A DNA stretch of 10,259 nt. It comes from an uncultured Flavobacteriales bacterium. Its GTDB lineage: Bacteria; Bacteroidota; Bacteroidia; Flavobacteriales_D; SKUL01. Position 1 is the stretch's first letter. Every line of letters begins with the position of its first letter. The notes under the pieces were generated by a model. The model was not told where the DNA came from and made no database searches. It saw nothing but the letters and a program-made list of their open reading frames with translations. Location of the stretch: assembly GCA_937911795.1 (NCBI GenBank), contig CALDPJ010000242.1, forward strand, positions 1-10,259, in the 5' to 3' direction. This document shows, piece after piece, positions 1-6,415 of this stretch. A program made the translations under genes and the position numbers.

Positions 1-1233
1 AGCGTGTTCGCTGATTTCCGTTCCGATTCCGATCAGGCGGTCAATTTTTTTGTGTCGGCACATTTTTGCCACCCGCTTATATAATTCCGCAGAAGGTTTT
101 CCGCTTTGCAGAATATCAGATAGAATAAGCGTTTTTTTCCTGAGGAATTTTTGCTGGTGCGCAAAATCGAGCGCAATTTCCAACGAACCCATATCGGAAT
201 TGTAGGTGTCGTTGATGATTCCGCATCCGTTGATGCCTTCGAGCAATTGCAATCGCATGGCCACGGGTTGCAGCGATTCGAGGTCCGGAAGAATGGTCTC
301 TGGTGATTTTCCGAGTTCCAGTGCGGTTGCCATACACATTATAGCATTTTCGATAGAGCCATTGTCATTGAACGGAATCGTTGCCGAAATTTTCTCCCCC
401 AGATAGGAGATTTCCATTCTCGCTGTACTTCCCTCCCTGTGCACATCAGAAACAAATAATCCGGCGGTTGAATCAGAAAAGCTACAGCGCAGTTTCTGCG
501 TATCCATTAACCAATCTGCCCGCTGCAGTGCACTTTCGATTTCCGGATAATCCGCATTGTAAATCAACAGGCGACAACCTTTGAACAATTTCAGCTTTTC
601 GTACGCTTTGTGTTCGCGGTTTTCAAAATGGGCATCGTGTGCCTCACGTATATTGATGAACACACCGATTTCCGGCTGAATAATACGTTGTAGTTGTTCC
701 ATTTCTCCGGGAGCTGAAATTCCCGCTTCAAATAATCCGAGGGTATCTTCGGGTTCAATGTTCCACACCGAAAGGGGCACACCCACCTGCGAGTTGAAAC
801 TTTTCGGACTGCGCACAATTCTGTAAGACGATTGCAGCAGCTGATACAACCATTCTTTGACGATGGTTTTTCCGTTGCTTCCGGTGATTCCGACCGTGAT
901 CAAATCACATTTGGTGCGATGATGAGCTGCCAGATCCTGCAAGGCCTGCGTTGAACTTCGCACCCGAATAATATTCGCCTCGTACAGTAGGTCGATGTTT
1001 TCGTTTGTTTCCGAGACTACAAAATTGCGAACTCCTCGTTCGTATAATTCGCGGATAAATTGATGACCATCGTGCCGGGGGCCTTTTAAGGCGAAGAACA
1101 AAACCGATTCAGAATCGCTGAGTTTGCGGCTGTCGATGCTGAGATGAGAAATAGAATTGTTGCGGAACAAGCGAATCACCGAACCATTTACAATGGATGC
1201 AATGGATTTGATATTGTATCCGGAATTCGGCAT
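1..1233 (-). CDS. murF: UDP-N-acetylmuramoyl-tripeptide--D-alanyl-D-alanine ligase (MurF), 3' end outside window; probably MurF-alanine racemase fusion
   Basis: The frame is open without a stop from an ATG at 1233-1231 to the left edge, 411 codons. MurF joins D-Ala-D-Ala to the UDP-MurNAc-tripeptide in the cytoplasm, the last step of the soluble peptidoglycan precursor. Residues 115-123 read GITGSNGKT, the ATP-binding loop of Mur ligases, followed by VKEW. VGVPLSVWNIEPEDT follows at about residues 145-160, and the C-terminal region has VAMRLQLLEG and INDTYNSD (N341-D347), both typical of MurF. A stand-alone MurF is about 450 residues, so nearly all of that domain is here. In Bacteroidota MurF is usually fused to an alanine racemase; that half would lie outside the window, so the fusion is inferred. 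The start codon touches the tdk stop (TAAATG), so translation is probably coupled and the two genes share a transcript. Confidence 0.93.
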   Translation of the reverse strand, partial: MPNSGYNIKSIASIVNGSVIRLFRNNSISHLSIDSRKLSDSESVLFFALKGPRHDGHQFIRELYERGVRNFVVSETNENIDLLYEANIIRVRSSTQALQDLAAHHRTKCDLITVGITGSNGKTIVKEWLYQLLQSSYRIVRSPKSFNSQVGVPLSVWNIEPEDTLGLFEAGISAPGEMEQLQRIIQPEIGVFINIREAHDAHFENREHKAYEKLKLFKGCRLLIYNADYPEIESALQRADWLMDTQKLRCSFSDSTAGLFVSDVHREGSTARMEISYLGEKISATIPFNDNGSIENAIMCMATALELGKSPETILPDLESLQPVAMRLQLLEGINGCGIINDTYNSDMGSLEIALDFAHQQKFLRKKTLILSDILQSGKPSAELYKRVAKMCRHKKIDRLIGIGTEISEHA

Positions 1234-1830
1234 TTAATCCGGTTTTTTAGTTTCGGCCTGCATGGATTTTATAAACTCCTTGCGGCTGAGCGGCTCGTAG
1301 CTTTCCAGTTCACCCAGGCGCACGAGATTTTCATCCGGCACTGTACGGTGGCTGTAGTGCGCCAGTTTTCCGCTGCGAACACAGATGGCGTGCACTTTTG
1401 TAACGTACTCTGCAATGGCCAGTAAATTGGGAACCGGGCCAAAAGGTTTTCCCTGAAAATCCATGTCCAGGCCTGCAACCACAACGCGTGCTCCGGAGTT
1501 GGCCAGCTCGTTGCAAACATCCGGAAGATCTTCGTCAAAAAACTGCGCCTCATCGATTCCCACGACTTCTACTCCTTTTGCGAGCTCTAATATTTCCCGC
1601 GAATGGCTGACGGGAGTGGAGTGTATGGAGTTGTCGTCATGACTTACAACTTTTACGTCGTGGTAGCGTGTGTCGAGCGAAGGTTTGAAAATCTCCACCT
1701 TCTGATCGGCAATTTTTGCTCTTTTCAGGCGCCGGATCAGCTCTTCTGTTTTTCCTGAAAACATGGAGCCACAGATTACTTCTATCCATCCGACGCACTC
1801 TTTTTCGGAATATGGTTGCTCCAAAAACAT
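1234..1830 (-). CDS. tdk: Thymidine kinase (TK1 family)
   Basis: This 198-residue protein phosphorylates thymidine to dTMP with ATP in the pyrimidine salvage pathway. The Walker A loop is GSMFSGKT (residues 21-28). The Walker B/catalytic segment is GIDEAQFF, with E94 as the probable catalytic base. GLDMDFQGKPFG (120-131) is the conserved TK1 strand and loop, and KVHAIC followed by HYSHR and LESYEPLSR forms the lasso region that binds thymidine. In classical TK1 this region has four zinc-binding Cys/His residues. Here only C150 of the first CxxC remains (CVRS) and the second pair reads PLSR, so the structural zinc site seems absent. The ATG at 1830 lacks a Shine-Dalgarno sequence, as is normal in this phylum. 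It is the first gene of an operon with murF, and a candidate promoter lies about 70 nt upstream. Confidence 0.96.
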   Translation of the reverse strand: MFLEQPYSEKECVGWIEVICGSMFSGKTEELIRRLKRAKIADQKVEIFKPSLDTRYHDVKVVSHDDNSIHSTPVSHSREILELAKGVEVVGIDEAQFFDEDLPDVCNELANSGARVVVAGLDMDFQGKPFGPVPNLLAIAEYVTKVHAICVRSGKLAHYSHRTVPDENLVRLGELESYEPLSRKEFIKSMQAETKKPD

Positions 1831-1860
1831 TTTCTGCGGGTTTGTTCGTTGTGTTATTCA

Positions 1861-1903
1861 AAGTGCAGCGAATACTGTAATTTTACAGGTGTTTTGTGCA
1901 CTT
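1861..1903. repeat. Nested coaxial inverted repeats in the divergent intergenic region
   Basis: Outer arms AAGTGCA (1861-1867) and TGCACTT (1897-1903) are perfect reverse complements. Inside them CTGTAA (1875-1880) and TTACAG (1883-1888) form a second dyad. The two centres differ by half a base (1882 and 1881.5). The structure lies between tdk and the divergent gene, just downstream of the candidate tdk start point. It could be an operator or a leader hairpin for tdk. No regulator for it is visible nearby. Confidence 0.45.
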
Positions 1904-1906
1904 CCA

Positions 1907-1914
1907 CAAAAGTA
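1907..1914 (-). promoter_or_regulatory. Candidate tdk-murF promoter, -7 element TACTTTTG
   Basis: Read on the minus strand this is TACTTTTG, a full match to the Bacteroidota -7 consensus TAnnTTTG. It would place the transcript start near 1900 and give tdk a leader of about 70 nt. No clear TTTG -33 element is found at the usual 19-20 bp upstream, so the call rests on one box. Confidence 0.4.
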
Positions 1915-1940
1915 ATCAATTCGGTTTCGAAATTTTTATC

Positions 1941-2669
1941 ATGGAAAAGTTCAAGTCAATTCCCGAGTTAATCCAAAGTTTGAATCACCTTGCATTGCGC
2001 ATCAATAAAGGATCTGTAGGGCTCGAAGAATTTGAAAATACGCTCAGCGATGCCAGAGAGCTGTACGAAAGGTTGGTGATTCTTCGCTACAAAGCCATTG
2101 AAGACAGAAACCTGATGGGGATGACGGCCGCACCAAAAGCAGATGAAACGAATGCTCCTGCTGAACCATCGAAAGTAGAAGAGCCTACGCTTGCTGCGCG
2201 TCAAATATCACTGATTGATTCTATTGAGGAAATTGCGCGGGAGACGGAACCCGAAGCCGAAAAAAAGGAGCCCGAACCGAAAGTAGAGCCACCATCTCCG
2301 GCAGTTCCCGAACCACCGGTACGCAAAGAGGAACCAGCCGTTTCTGAAGTCGTTCCGCCGGCAGCACAAAAACCCTCCGTTACTCAGCAAACCACCCTGC
2401 CCGATTCTTTAGCGGAAAAACTCAGTCAGACAAAAATTGATGATCTCACCGTGGCCATTGGACTGAATCAGAAATTTCGATTTATAAAGGAATTGTTCAA
2501 AGGAGATTCTTCGGCTTATAACGAGGCTGTGAAAGCGCTCAACCAGTGTGATAATCTGCAAGAAGCACAACATCGGGTAAAAAACGAACTCATGAAATCA
2601 TATGAGTGGGATGAAGAAGATCAGGTAACGATGACTTTTTTGAATCTGATCGAACGTCGCTACCAATGA
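1941..2669 (+). CDS. Uncharacterised protein with Pro/Glu-rich linker and conserved C-terminal helical domain
   Basis: This 242-residue protein starts at the ATG at 1941; an in-frame GTG at 1896 is possible but lies inside the divergent regulatory region. Residues 1-60 are predicted helical (MEKFKSIPELIQSLNHL onwards). Residues about 62-155 are low complexity, rich in Pro, Glu, Lys and Ala, and are likely a disordered linker. Residues about 155-242 form a compact domain with IDDLTVAIGLNQKFRFIKEL, then FKGDSSAYNEAV, YEWDEED and LIERRYQ. From memory I recognise this C-terminal pattern as recurring in hypothetical proteins of Bacteroidota, but I know no function for it. It has no signal peptide or membrane segment. 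Its stop overlaps the start of the peptidase gene (ATGA), so the two are translationally coupled even though the peptidase is exported. Confidence 0.85.
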   Translation: MEKFKSIPELIQSLNHLALRINKGSVGLEEFENTLSDARELYERLVILRYKAIEDRNLMGMTAAPKADETNAPAEPSKVEEPTLAARQISLIDSIEEIARETEPEAEKKEPEPKVEPPSPAVPEPPVRKEEPAVSEVVPPAAQKPSVTQQTTLPDSLAEKLSQTKIDDLTVAIGLNQKFRFIKELFKGDSSAYNEAVKALNQCDNLQEAQHRVKNELMKSYEWDEEDQVTMTFLNLIERRYQ

Positions 2670-3907
2670 GGTGGTTGGGTATTCTCGTTTTATTTCTGAC
2701 ATTCCGGACAGGGTTTTCACAGGATCTGAATTATGTACGCTATCTGGTAGATACGCTGTGCAGCCCGACAATGGCGGGGCGTGGTTATGTTGATGACGGC
2801 CTGGAGAATGCGGCGGTTTTCATTTCGGCTCAGTTTGATAGTCTCGGAATTGCGCCCCTCAATGATCAACGATATCAGTCTTTTCAGCATCCGGTTAATA
2901 CTTTTCCCGGTGATCCGGTGGTTCGGTTGGACGGTCGGGAACTAAAACCCGGAGAGCATTTTCTCATCAATGCCAATAGCCCGGAGCATTCAGGAAAATA
3001 CCGGATCGTACACCTCGATACCAGTTATATTGATCACCCCGAACGGATTATGTTGCGCCAGAATGTTGCCTATCTGGTCCATCCGGTTTCGGTGCACAAC
3101 CGCGATGGGATGTCCAAAAGAGCCGGATTGATTCGTGAGTTGTCGGACCATGTTCCGGTAATTGACCCGGTTCAGAAACTCACCTGGAGCGTCGGAACAG
3201 ATTTGTATGAAAACCCGGTAATTGAAGTTGATCAGCAGCAAACCGATTGGCCCGGGGTAGATTCAGTGATGATCGAAATCCGGTCAGCATTTCTGGAAAA
3301 ATTCGAATCGCAAAATATTCTTGGCTTCATTGAAGGAACCGACAAAAGCAACGAATTCGTAGTGTTTACCGCGCACTACGATCACCTCGGTAGAATGGGA
3401 TCAGCGGTATTTCCGGGGGCCAATGACAATGCTTCCGGAACCGCAACGTTGCTCGATTTGGCGCGGCATTACTCACAGAATCCGCAGCAGTACAATTTGC
3501 TGTTTATCGCTTTTGCCGGTGAGGAAGCAGGACTGGTTGGCTCAAAATATTTTGTGGACAACCCATTGGTCCCGCTGGACAGCATTCGTTTTCTCATCAA
3601 CCTTGATCTCACCGGAAACGGGGAAGACGGCATCACAGTCGTCAATGGAAAAATGTTTGAAGATGATTTTCATGATCTGGCAGCCATCAATTCAGCGAAA
3701 GAATTTCTGCCAAAAATAAGGGCGCGTGGTTCGGCCGCAAACAGTGATCACTACTGGTTCAGCAAGAACGGGGTTCCGGCTTTTTTCATTTATACACACG
3801 GCGAGCGAAAATCGTATCACGATGTTTACGATGTTCCCGAAACGCTGGAGTTTAAAGGATATGAGGGGTTGTTTGGGCTAGTTGTTCAGTTCGTCAGTGA
3901 GTTATGA
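2666..3907 (+). CDS. Secreted M28-family zinc aminopeptidase
   Basis: This 413-residue metallopeptidase has an N-terminal signal peptide (MRWLGILVLFLTFRTGFS, likely cleaved before Q19), so it acts in the periplasm or outside the cell. The M28 two-zinc site is complete: H237 in TAHYDHLG, D254 in GANDNASG, E286/E287 in FAGEEAGLVGS (catalytic base and metal ligand), D314 in NLDLTGNGED, and H385 in SYHDVYD. Residues about 85-215 form an insert ahead of the catalytic domain, in the position where related enzymes often carry a PA-like domain; I cannot prove that here. There is no T9SS tail. The specific substrate is unknown; the family removes N-terminal amino acids from peptides. The start ATG overlaps the upstream stop. 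The last codons (GAG TTA TGA) lie within a sequence repeated at 3941-3951 at the edge of the next element. Confidence 0.93.
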   Translation: MRWLGILVLFLTFRTGFSQDLNYVRYLVDTLCSPTMAGRGYVDDGLENAAVFISAQFDSLGIAPLNDQRYQSFQHPVNTFPGDPVVRLDGRELKPGEHFLINANSPEHSGKYRIVHLDTSYIDHPERIMLRQNVAYLVHPVSVHNRDGMSKRAGLIRELSDHVPVIDPVQKLTWSVGTDLYENPVIEVDQQQTDWPGVDSVMIEIRSAFLEKFESQNILGFIEGTDKSNEFVVFTAHYDHLGRMGSAVFPGANDNASGTATLLDLARHYSQNPQQYNLLFIAFAGEEAGLVGSKYFVDNPLVPLDSIRFLINLDLTGNGEDGITVVNGKMFEDDFHDLAAINSAKEFLPKIRARGSAANSDHYWFSKNGVPAFFIYTHGERKSYHDVYDVPETLEFKGYEGLFGLVVQFVSEL

Positions 3908-3951
3908 GATTGGAACGATGAGATGGGAATAAAAAGGTGATGAGTTATGAG
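3898..3951 (+). repeat. 11-bp direct repeat at the peptidase 3' end and the element edge
   Basis: TGAGTTATGAG occurs at 3898-3908, spanning the peptidase stop codon, and again at 3941-3951 within the left arm of the adjacent inverted-repeat module. This could be a remnant of insertion, or just another copy of the ATGAGT-type unit that builds the arms. Confidence 0.5.
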
Positions 3952-3967
3952 TGATGAATTATAAGTG
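3931..3967 (+). repeat. Left inverted-repeat arm of the four-helix-bundle module
   Basis: The arm contains AAAAAGG, then GTGATGAG-type units, then ATGAGTGATGAATTAT and AAGTG. It begins 23 bp after the peptidase stop codon. Confidence 0.75.
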
Positions 3968-4015
3968 GGGTGCTGAGAATGTGAGGTTGTGCTCCTAATT
4001 AGTAGTTTAAAAACT

Positions 4016-4372
4016 ATGGAAAAGAAAGGAATTATTGTCAGGAAAAGTTTTGATTTAGCACTGAGTGTAATTCAGATTTATAAGTATTTAGCTGATGAGC
4101 GAAGAGAGTATGTAATGAGCAAACAAATGTTACGAAGCGGTACGGCTGTCGGCGCGCTTATTCGGGAAGCACAAAACGCTGAGAGTAAAAAAGATTTTAT
4201 CCATAAGCTGGGAATTGCCCAGAAAGAATGTGATGAAACTCTTTACTGGATTGACTTATTATTAGCGTCTGAATATATAGACTTGACGCGCTCTGAGACG
4301 ATTCGTTCCCAATCGGAAGAATTATTAAGGATGCTGAGAAGCGCGATAATAACCTCTAAACAAAACCTATAA
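4016..4372 (+). CDS. Four-helix-bundle protein (S23 / 23S rRNA intervening-sequence family)
   Basis: A 118-residue protein starting at the ATG at 4016; a GTG 27 bases upstream would add only an unlikely extension. The signature core spans residues 40-82: RSGTAVGALIREAQNAESK, then KDFIHKLGIAQKECDETLYW and IDLL. Length and motif fit the family first seen in intervening sequences within 23S rRNA genes of Leptospira and Coxiella; relatives include Avd of diversity-generating retroelements. These proteins form helical bundles that oligomerise and carry a basic surface; their free-standing role is not established. No rRNA gene, reverse transcriptase or template repeat is near, so neither of those settings applies. 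It is the only gene inside the inverted-repeat module and is AT-rich relative to both neighbours, which fits recent arrival. Confidence 0.9.
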   Translation: MEKKGIIVRKSFDLALSVIQIYKYLADERREYVMSKQMLRSGTAVGALIREAQNAESKKDFIHKLGIAQKECDETLYWIDLLLASEYIDLTRSETIRSQSEELLRMLRSAIITSKQNL

Positions 4373-4390
4373 TCTTCAAATTGTCAACCG

Positions 4391-4430
4391 TATCACTCAT
4401 CACTCATAATTCATCACTCATCCCTTTTTC
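4391..4430 (-). repeat. Right inverted-repeat arm of the four-helix-bundle module
   Basis: Read on the minus strand it gives AAAAAGGG, then ATGAGTGATGAATTATGAG, then a further GTGATGAGTGAT. It ends 2 bases before the rsmI start codon, so the arm forms the immediate upstream region of rsmI, where the ribosome and possibly RNA polymerase would bind. Confidence 0.75.
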
Positions 4431-4432
4431 AC

Positions 4433-5149
4433 ATGAGTAAAGGATCTATAACAGCAAACCTCTACCTCGTCCCAACGCCAATCGGCAATCTTGGCGACAT
4501 CACCATTCGCGCAGTTGAGATTTTAAAATCGGTAGATCTGATTCTAGCGGAGGATACCCGAACTTCGGGAAAGTTGCTCAAGCATTACGAAATATCCACG
4601 CCTATGGCGGCGTACCACATGCACAACGAACACAAAGTAACCGCTCGTTTTGTGGAGCAGATGCAGGCCGGACAGACTTTTGCGCTGATCACCGACGCGG
4701 GTACACCCGGAATTTCTGACCCCGGATATATGATGGTCAAGGCATGTGCAGAAGTAGGATTGCGCGTGGAATGTCTTCCGGGAGCGACGGCCGTAATACC
4801 CGCCATCGTGGTTTCCGGTCTGCCGAACGACCGCTTTTGCTACGAAGGATTTCTGCCCCCGAAAAAGGGCCGCAAAACGCGGTTGGAACAATTGTCTACC
4901 GAAGAGCGCACCATGGTTTTTTATGAATCTCCGCATAAATTGCTGAAAACCCTGGCAGATTTCTCGACTTATTTCGGAGAAGACAGACGCATGTCGGTTT
5001 CGAGAGAAATTACGAAGATGCACGAGGAAACCTTTCGCGGTTCGGTGGCAGAAGTGTTGGCTCATTTTACCGAACAAGGCGTTCGGGGTGAATTTGTGCT
5101 GGTGGTGAGCGGAATGGATAAAAAGAAGGAGAATCGTAGAGTCGATTAA
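4433..5149 (+). CDS. rsmI: 16S rRNA (cytidine(1402)-2'-O)-methyltransferase RsmI
   Basis: This 238-residue cytoplasmic SAM-dependent enzyme (tetrapyrrole-methylase fold) 2'-O-methylates C1402 in the decoding centre of 16S rRNA. Family motifs appear in order: LYLVPTPIGNLGDIT (10-24), LAEDTR (38-43), LITDAGTPGISDPG (85-98), CLPGATAVIPAIVVSGLP (114-131), FCYEGFLPPKKGRK (135-148), VFYESPHKL (162-170) and SREITKMHEETFRG (190-203). At 238 residues it is short compared with forms of about 280 that carry an extra C-terminal domain, but it is normal for Bacteroidota. The ATG follows the right arm of the four-helix-bundle module by 2 bases and has no Shine-Dalgarno sequence. If that module is an insertion, rsmI must use a promoter inside it or readthrough from the peptidase operon. 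Confidence 0.96.
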   Translation: MSKGSITANLYLVPTPIGNLGDITIRAVEILKSVDLILAEDTRTSGKLLKHYEISTPMAAYHMHNEHKVTARFVEQMQAGQTFALITDAGTPGISDPGYMMVKACAEVGLRVECLPGATAVIPAIVVSGLPNDRFCYEGFLPPKKGRKTRLEQLSTEERTMVFYESPHKLLKTLADFSTYFGEDRRMSVSREITKMHEETFRGSVAEVLAHFTEQGVRGEFVLVVSGMDKKKENRRVD

Positions 5150-5150
5150 A

Positions 5151-5189
5151 ATTCCGGCGCAATCCAAGCGGAATATGTTCTCATTTTTG
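5151..5189 (+). terminator. Possible weak terminator after rsmI
   Basis: ATTCCG (5151-5156) and CGGAAT (5169-5174) can form a 6-bp stem with a 12-nt loop, followed by a T-rich stretch with TTTTT at 5184-5188. The loop is large and the T run is not immediately adjacent, so the call is weak. Confidence 0.25.
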
Positions 5190-5220
5190 AAAAAGTACTT
5201 ACCATCAAAATTTATACTTC

Positions 5221-6243
5221 ATGAAAGCAGTTTTCCTGATTAAAAATGGCGCGGCCGACAAAGCTTTTGAAATCCGTGAAACGCCCGAGCCCGAAATGAA
5301 ATCCCGCCAGGCGATGATTTCGGTAGAAGGCTTCGGAATCAATTTCGCGGATGTGATGGCCCGGCAGGGTTTGTACCGCGAAGCTCCACCGTTGCCATGT
5401 GTGCTCGGTTACGAAGTAGTGGGTAGAGTAGAAAAAGCTGGTGCTGATGTGGATCCGGCCTGGATCGGAAAACGAGTGCTGGCATTTACCCGCTTCGGAG
5501 GTTATGCTGAAAAGGTGGTGACCGATCATCGGGGGCTGGTAGAAATTGACGAAGACGTTGAAATAGATCGCGCCACAGCAATGGGAACCCAATACGCCAC
5601 GGCCTATTATGCGAGCATGCATTGCCAATCGCTGCTTCCGGGAGATACAGTTTTGATTCATGCCGCAGCGGGAGGCGTCGGGCAGGCTTTGGTGCAGTTT
5701 GCAAAACACCTCGGTTGCACCATAGTCGGCACGGCCGGATCTGACGAAAAGCTGGAATTATTAAGATCACAGGGAGTTCATTATGCCATCAACTACCGCA
5801 AAGAAAATTATGCAGACGTTGCGCGAAAATGGCTCGATGGAAAAAGATTTTCGGCTACATTCAATGCCATTGGTGGCAGTTCTATAAAGAAAGATTACGC
5901 ACTGCTCGGTTCGGGAGGTACGGTAGTTTGCTTTGGTGCGGCGACTCGAATGGGTTCTTCAGGTGGTGTTTTCGCCAATCTTGGTTTATTGTTGAAAACC
6001 GGGTTTTACAGTCCATTGTTTATGATGATGAAGTCGAAATCGGTGGTGGGTTTGAATATGCTGAAACTCGCCGACAATCGACCGGATATAGTTCAACATT
6101 GTTTGATTGAGGTAATGACAATGTATCGCGCTGGTGAGATCAATCCTTCGCCAGGTCAGATTTTTCCGGTATCGGAAATCGCCGCAGCACATGAAATGCT
6201 GGAAAGCCGCAAGTCGATAGGAAAGGTGGCCGTGCGTTGGTGA
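5221..6243 (+). CDS. Zinc-independent medium-chain reductase, VAT1/quinone oxidoreductase-like
   Basis: The 340-residue protein belongs to the medium-chain dehydrogenase/reductase superfamily, quinone-oxidoreductase branch. These enzymes use NADPH to reduce quinones or enones. The N-terminal GroES-like domain includes GINFADVMARQGLY (39-52) and LPCVLGYEVVGRV (58-70). The Rossmann domain has the nucleotide loop HAAAGGVGQALVQFAK (147-162) and a GTAGS turn (170-174). The catalytic and structural zinc cysteines of alcohol dehydrogenases are absent. KSKSVVGLNMLKLADNRPD (271-289) recalls the VAT1 subgroup, so that assignment is preferred over simple Qor. It lies 71 bases after rsmI on the same strand. 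No membrane segment is visible; it is probably cytosolic. The true substrate cannot be read from the sequence. Confidence 0.9.
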   Translation: MKAVFLIKNGAADKAFEIRETPEPEMKSRQAMISVEGFGINFADVMARQGLYREAPPLPCVLGYEVVGRVEKAGADVDPAWIGKRVLAFTRFGGYAEKVVTDHRGLVEIDEDVEIDRATAMGTQYATAYYASMHCQSLLPGDTVLIHAAAGGVGQALVQFAKHLGCTIVGTAGSDEKLELLRSQGVHYAINYRKENYADVARKWLDGKRFSATFNAIGGSSIKKDYALLGSGGTVVCFGAATRMGSSGGVFANLGLLLKTGFYSPLFMMMKSKSVVGLNMLKLADNRPDIVQHCLIEVMTMYRAGEINPSPGQIFPVSEIAAAHEMLESRKSIGKVAVRW

Positions 6244-6308
6244 TCAGTACCGGCCAATTATACATGACAAGTGAATAATTCCTGTGCATAAAATATTTTT
6301 CATGTCGA

Positions 6309-6415
6309 CATAAGTCGCGGTTTATGATGAAAATCAATCAATTCTGTTTTGATGGATGGATTTTTATTACTAATATTATTCAAGTTATTAACCACCAACC
6401 AACCTACGACTTATG
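6309..6415. repeat. 9-bp inverted repeat pairing upstream DNA with the start codon region
   Basis: CATAAGTCG (6309-6317) is the exact reverse complement of CGACTTATG (6407-6415), which includes the ATG at 6413. If the transcript began upstream of 6309 it could fold over the start codon; the candidate promoter at 6348-6378 would exclude that. It may be chance. Confidence 0.3.
6348..6378 (+). promoter_or_regulatory. Candidate promoter for the small secreted-protein gene
   Basis: TTTG at 6348-6351 is followed, after exactly 19 bases, by TAATATTA at 6371-6378. The spacing and -33 box fit Bacteroidota promoters, but the -7 box keeps only the TA and one T of TAnnTTTG. The rest of 6244-6412 has no other recognisable feature apart from the dyad noted at 6309-6415. 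Confidence 0.3.

Larger units (their letters stand above)
3931..4430. mobile_element. Inverted-repeat-bounded module carrying a four-helix-bundle gene (MITE-like passenger element)
   Basis: The best inverted pair is 3947-3967 against 4401-4421, matching at 20 of 21 positions with 16 in a row (ATGAGTGATGAATTAT at 3947-3962). Outside it AAAAAGG (3931-3937) is mirrored by CCTTTTT (4423-4429). The right arm looks like the left arm plus an extra 7-base unit, so both arms are built from ATGAGTGATGA-type units. A single four-helix-bundle gene lies between them and no transposase is present. On RNA the arms could pair into a long stem around the gene, as the flanks of 23S rRNA intervening sequences do. 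Movement in trans is inferred, not shown. The interior is about 39% GC (hand count, 4021-4320), against about 50% in neighbours. Confidence 0.6.

Noticed and set aside
1896..1940. GTG start for the linker-rich protein
   Set aside because: It lies within the nested dyad and divergent promoter region, and ATG 1941 begins the plausible protein.
3931..4430. Diversity-generating retroelement, because Avd is also a four-helix bundle
   Set aside because: There is no reverse transcriptase and no template/variable repeat pair in the window. The adjacent genes show no variable C-type lectin domain.
3931..4430. Intervening sequence inside a 23S rRNA gene
   Set aside because: The flanks are protein-coding (M28 peptidase and rsmI), with no rRNA sequence on either side.
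5132..5147. AATCG/CGATT hairpin at the end of rsmI as a terminator
   Set aside because: The arms are only 5 bp, AT-containing, overlap the stop codon and lack a following T run.
4544..5167. 207-residue open frame opposite rsmI
   Set aside because: It is antisense to a clearly conserved gene and shows no recognisable motif; it is a shadow of the rsmI codon pattern.
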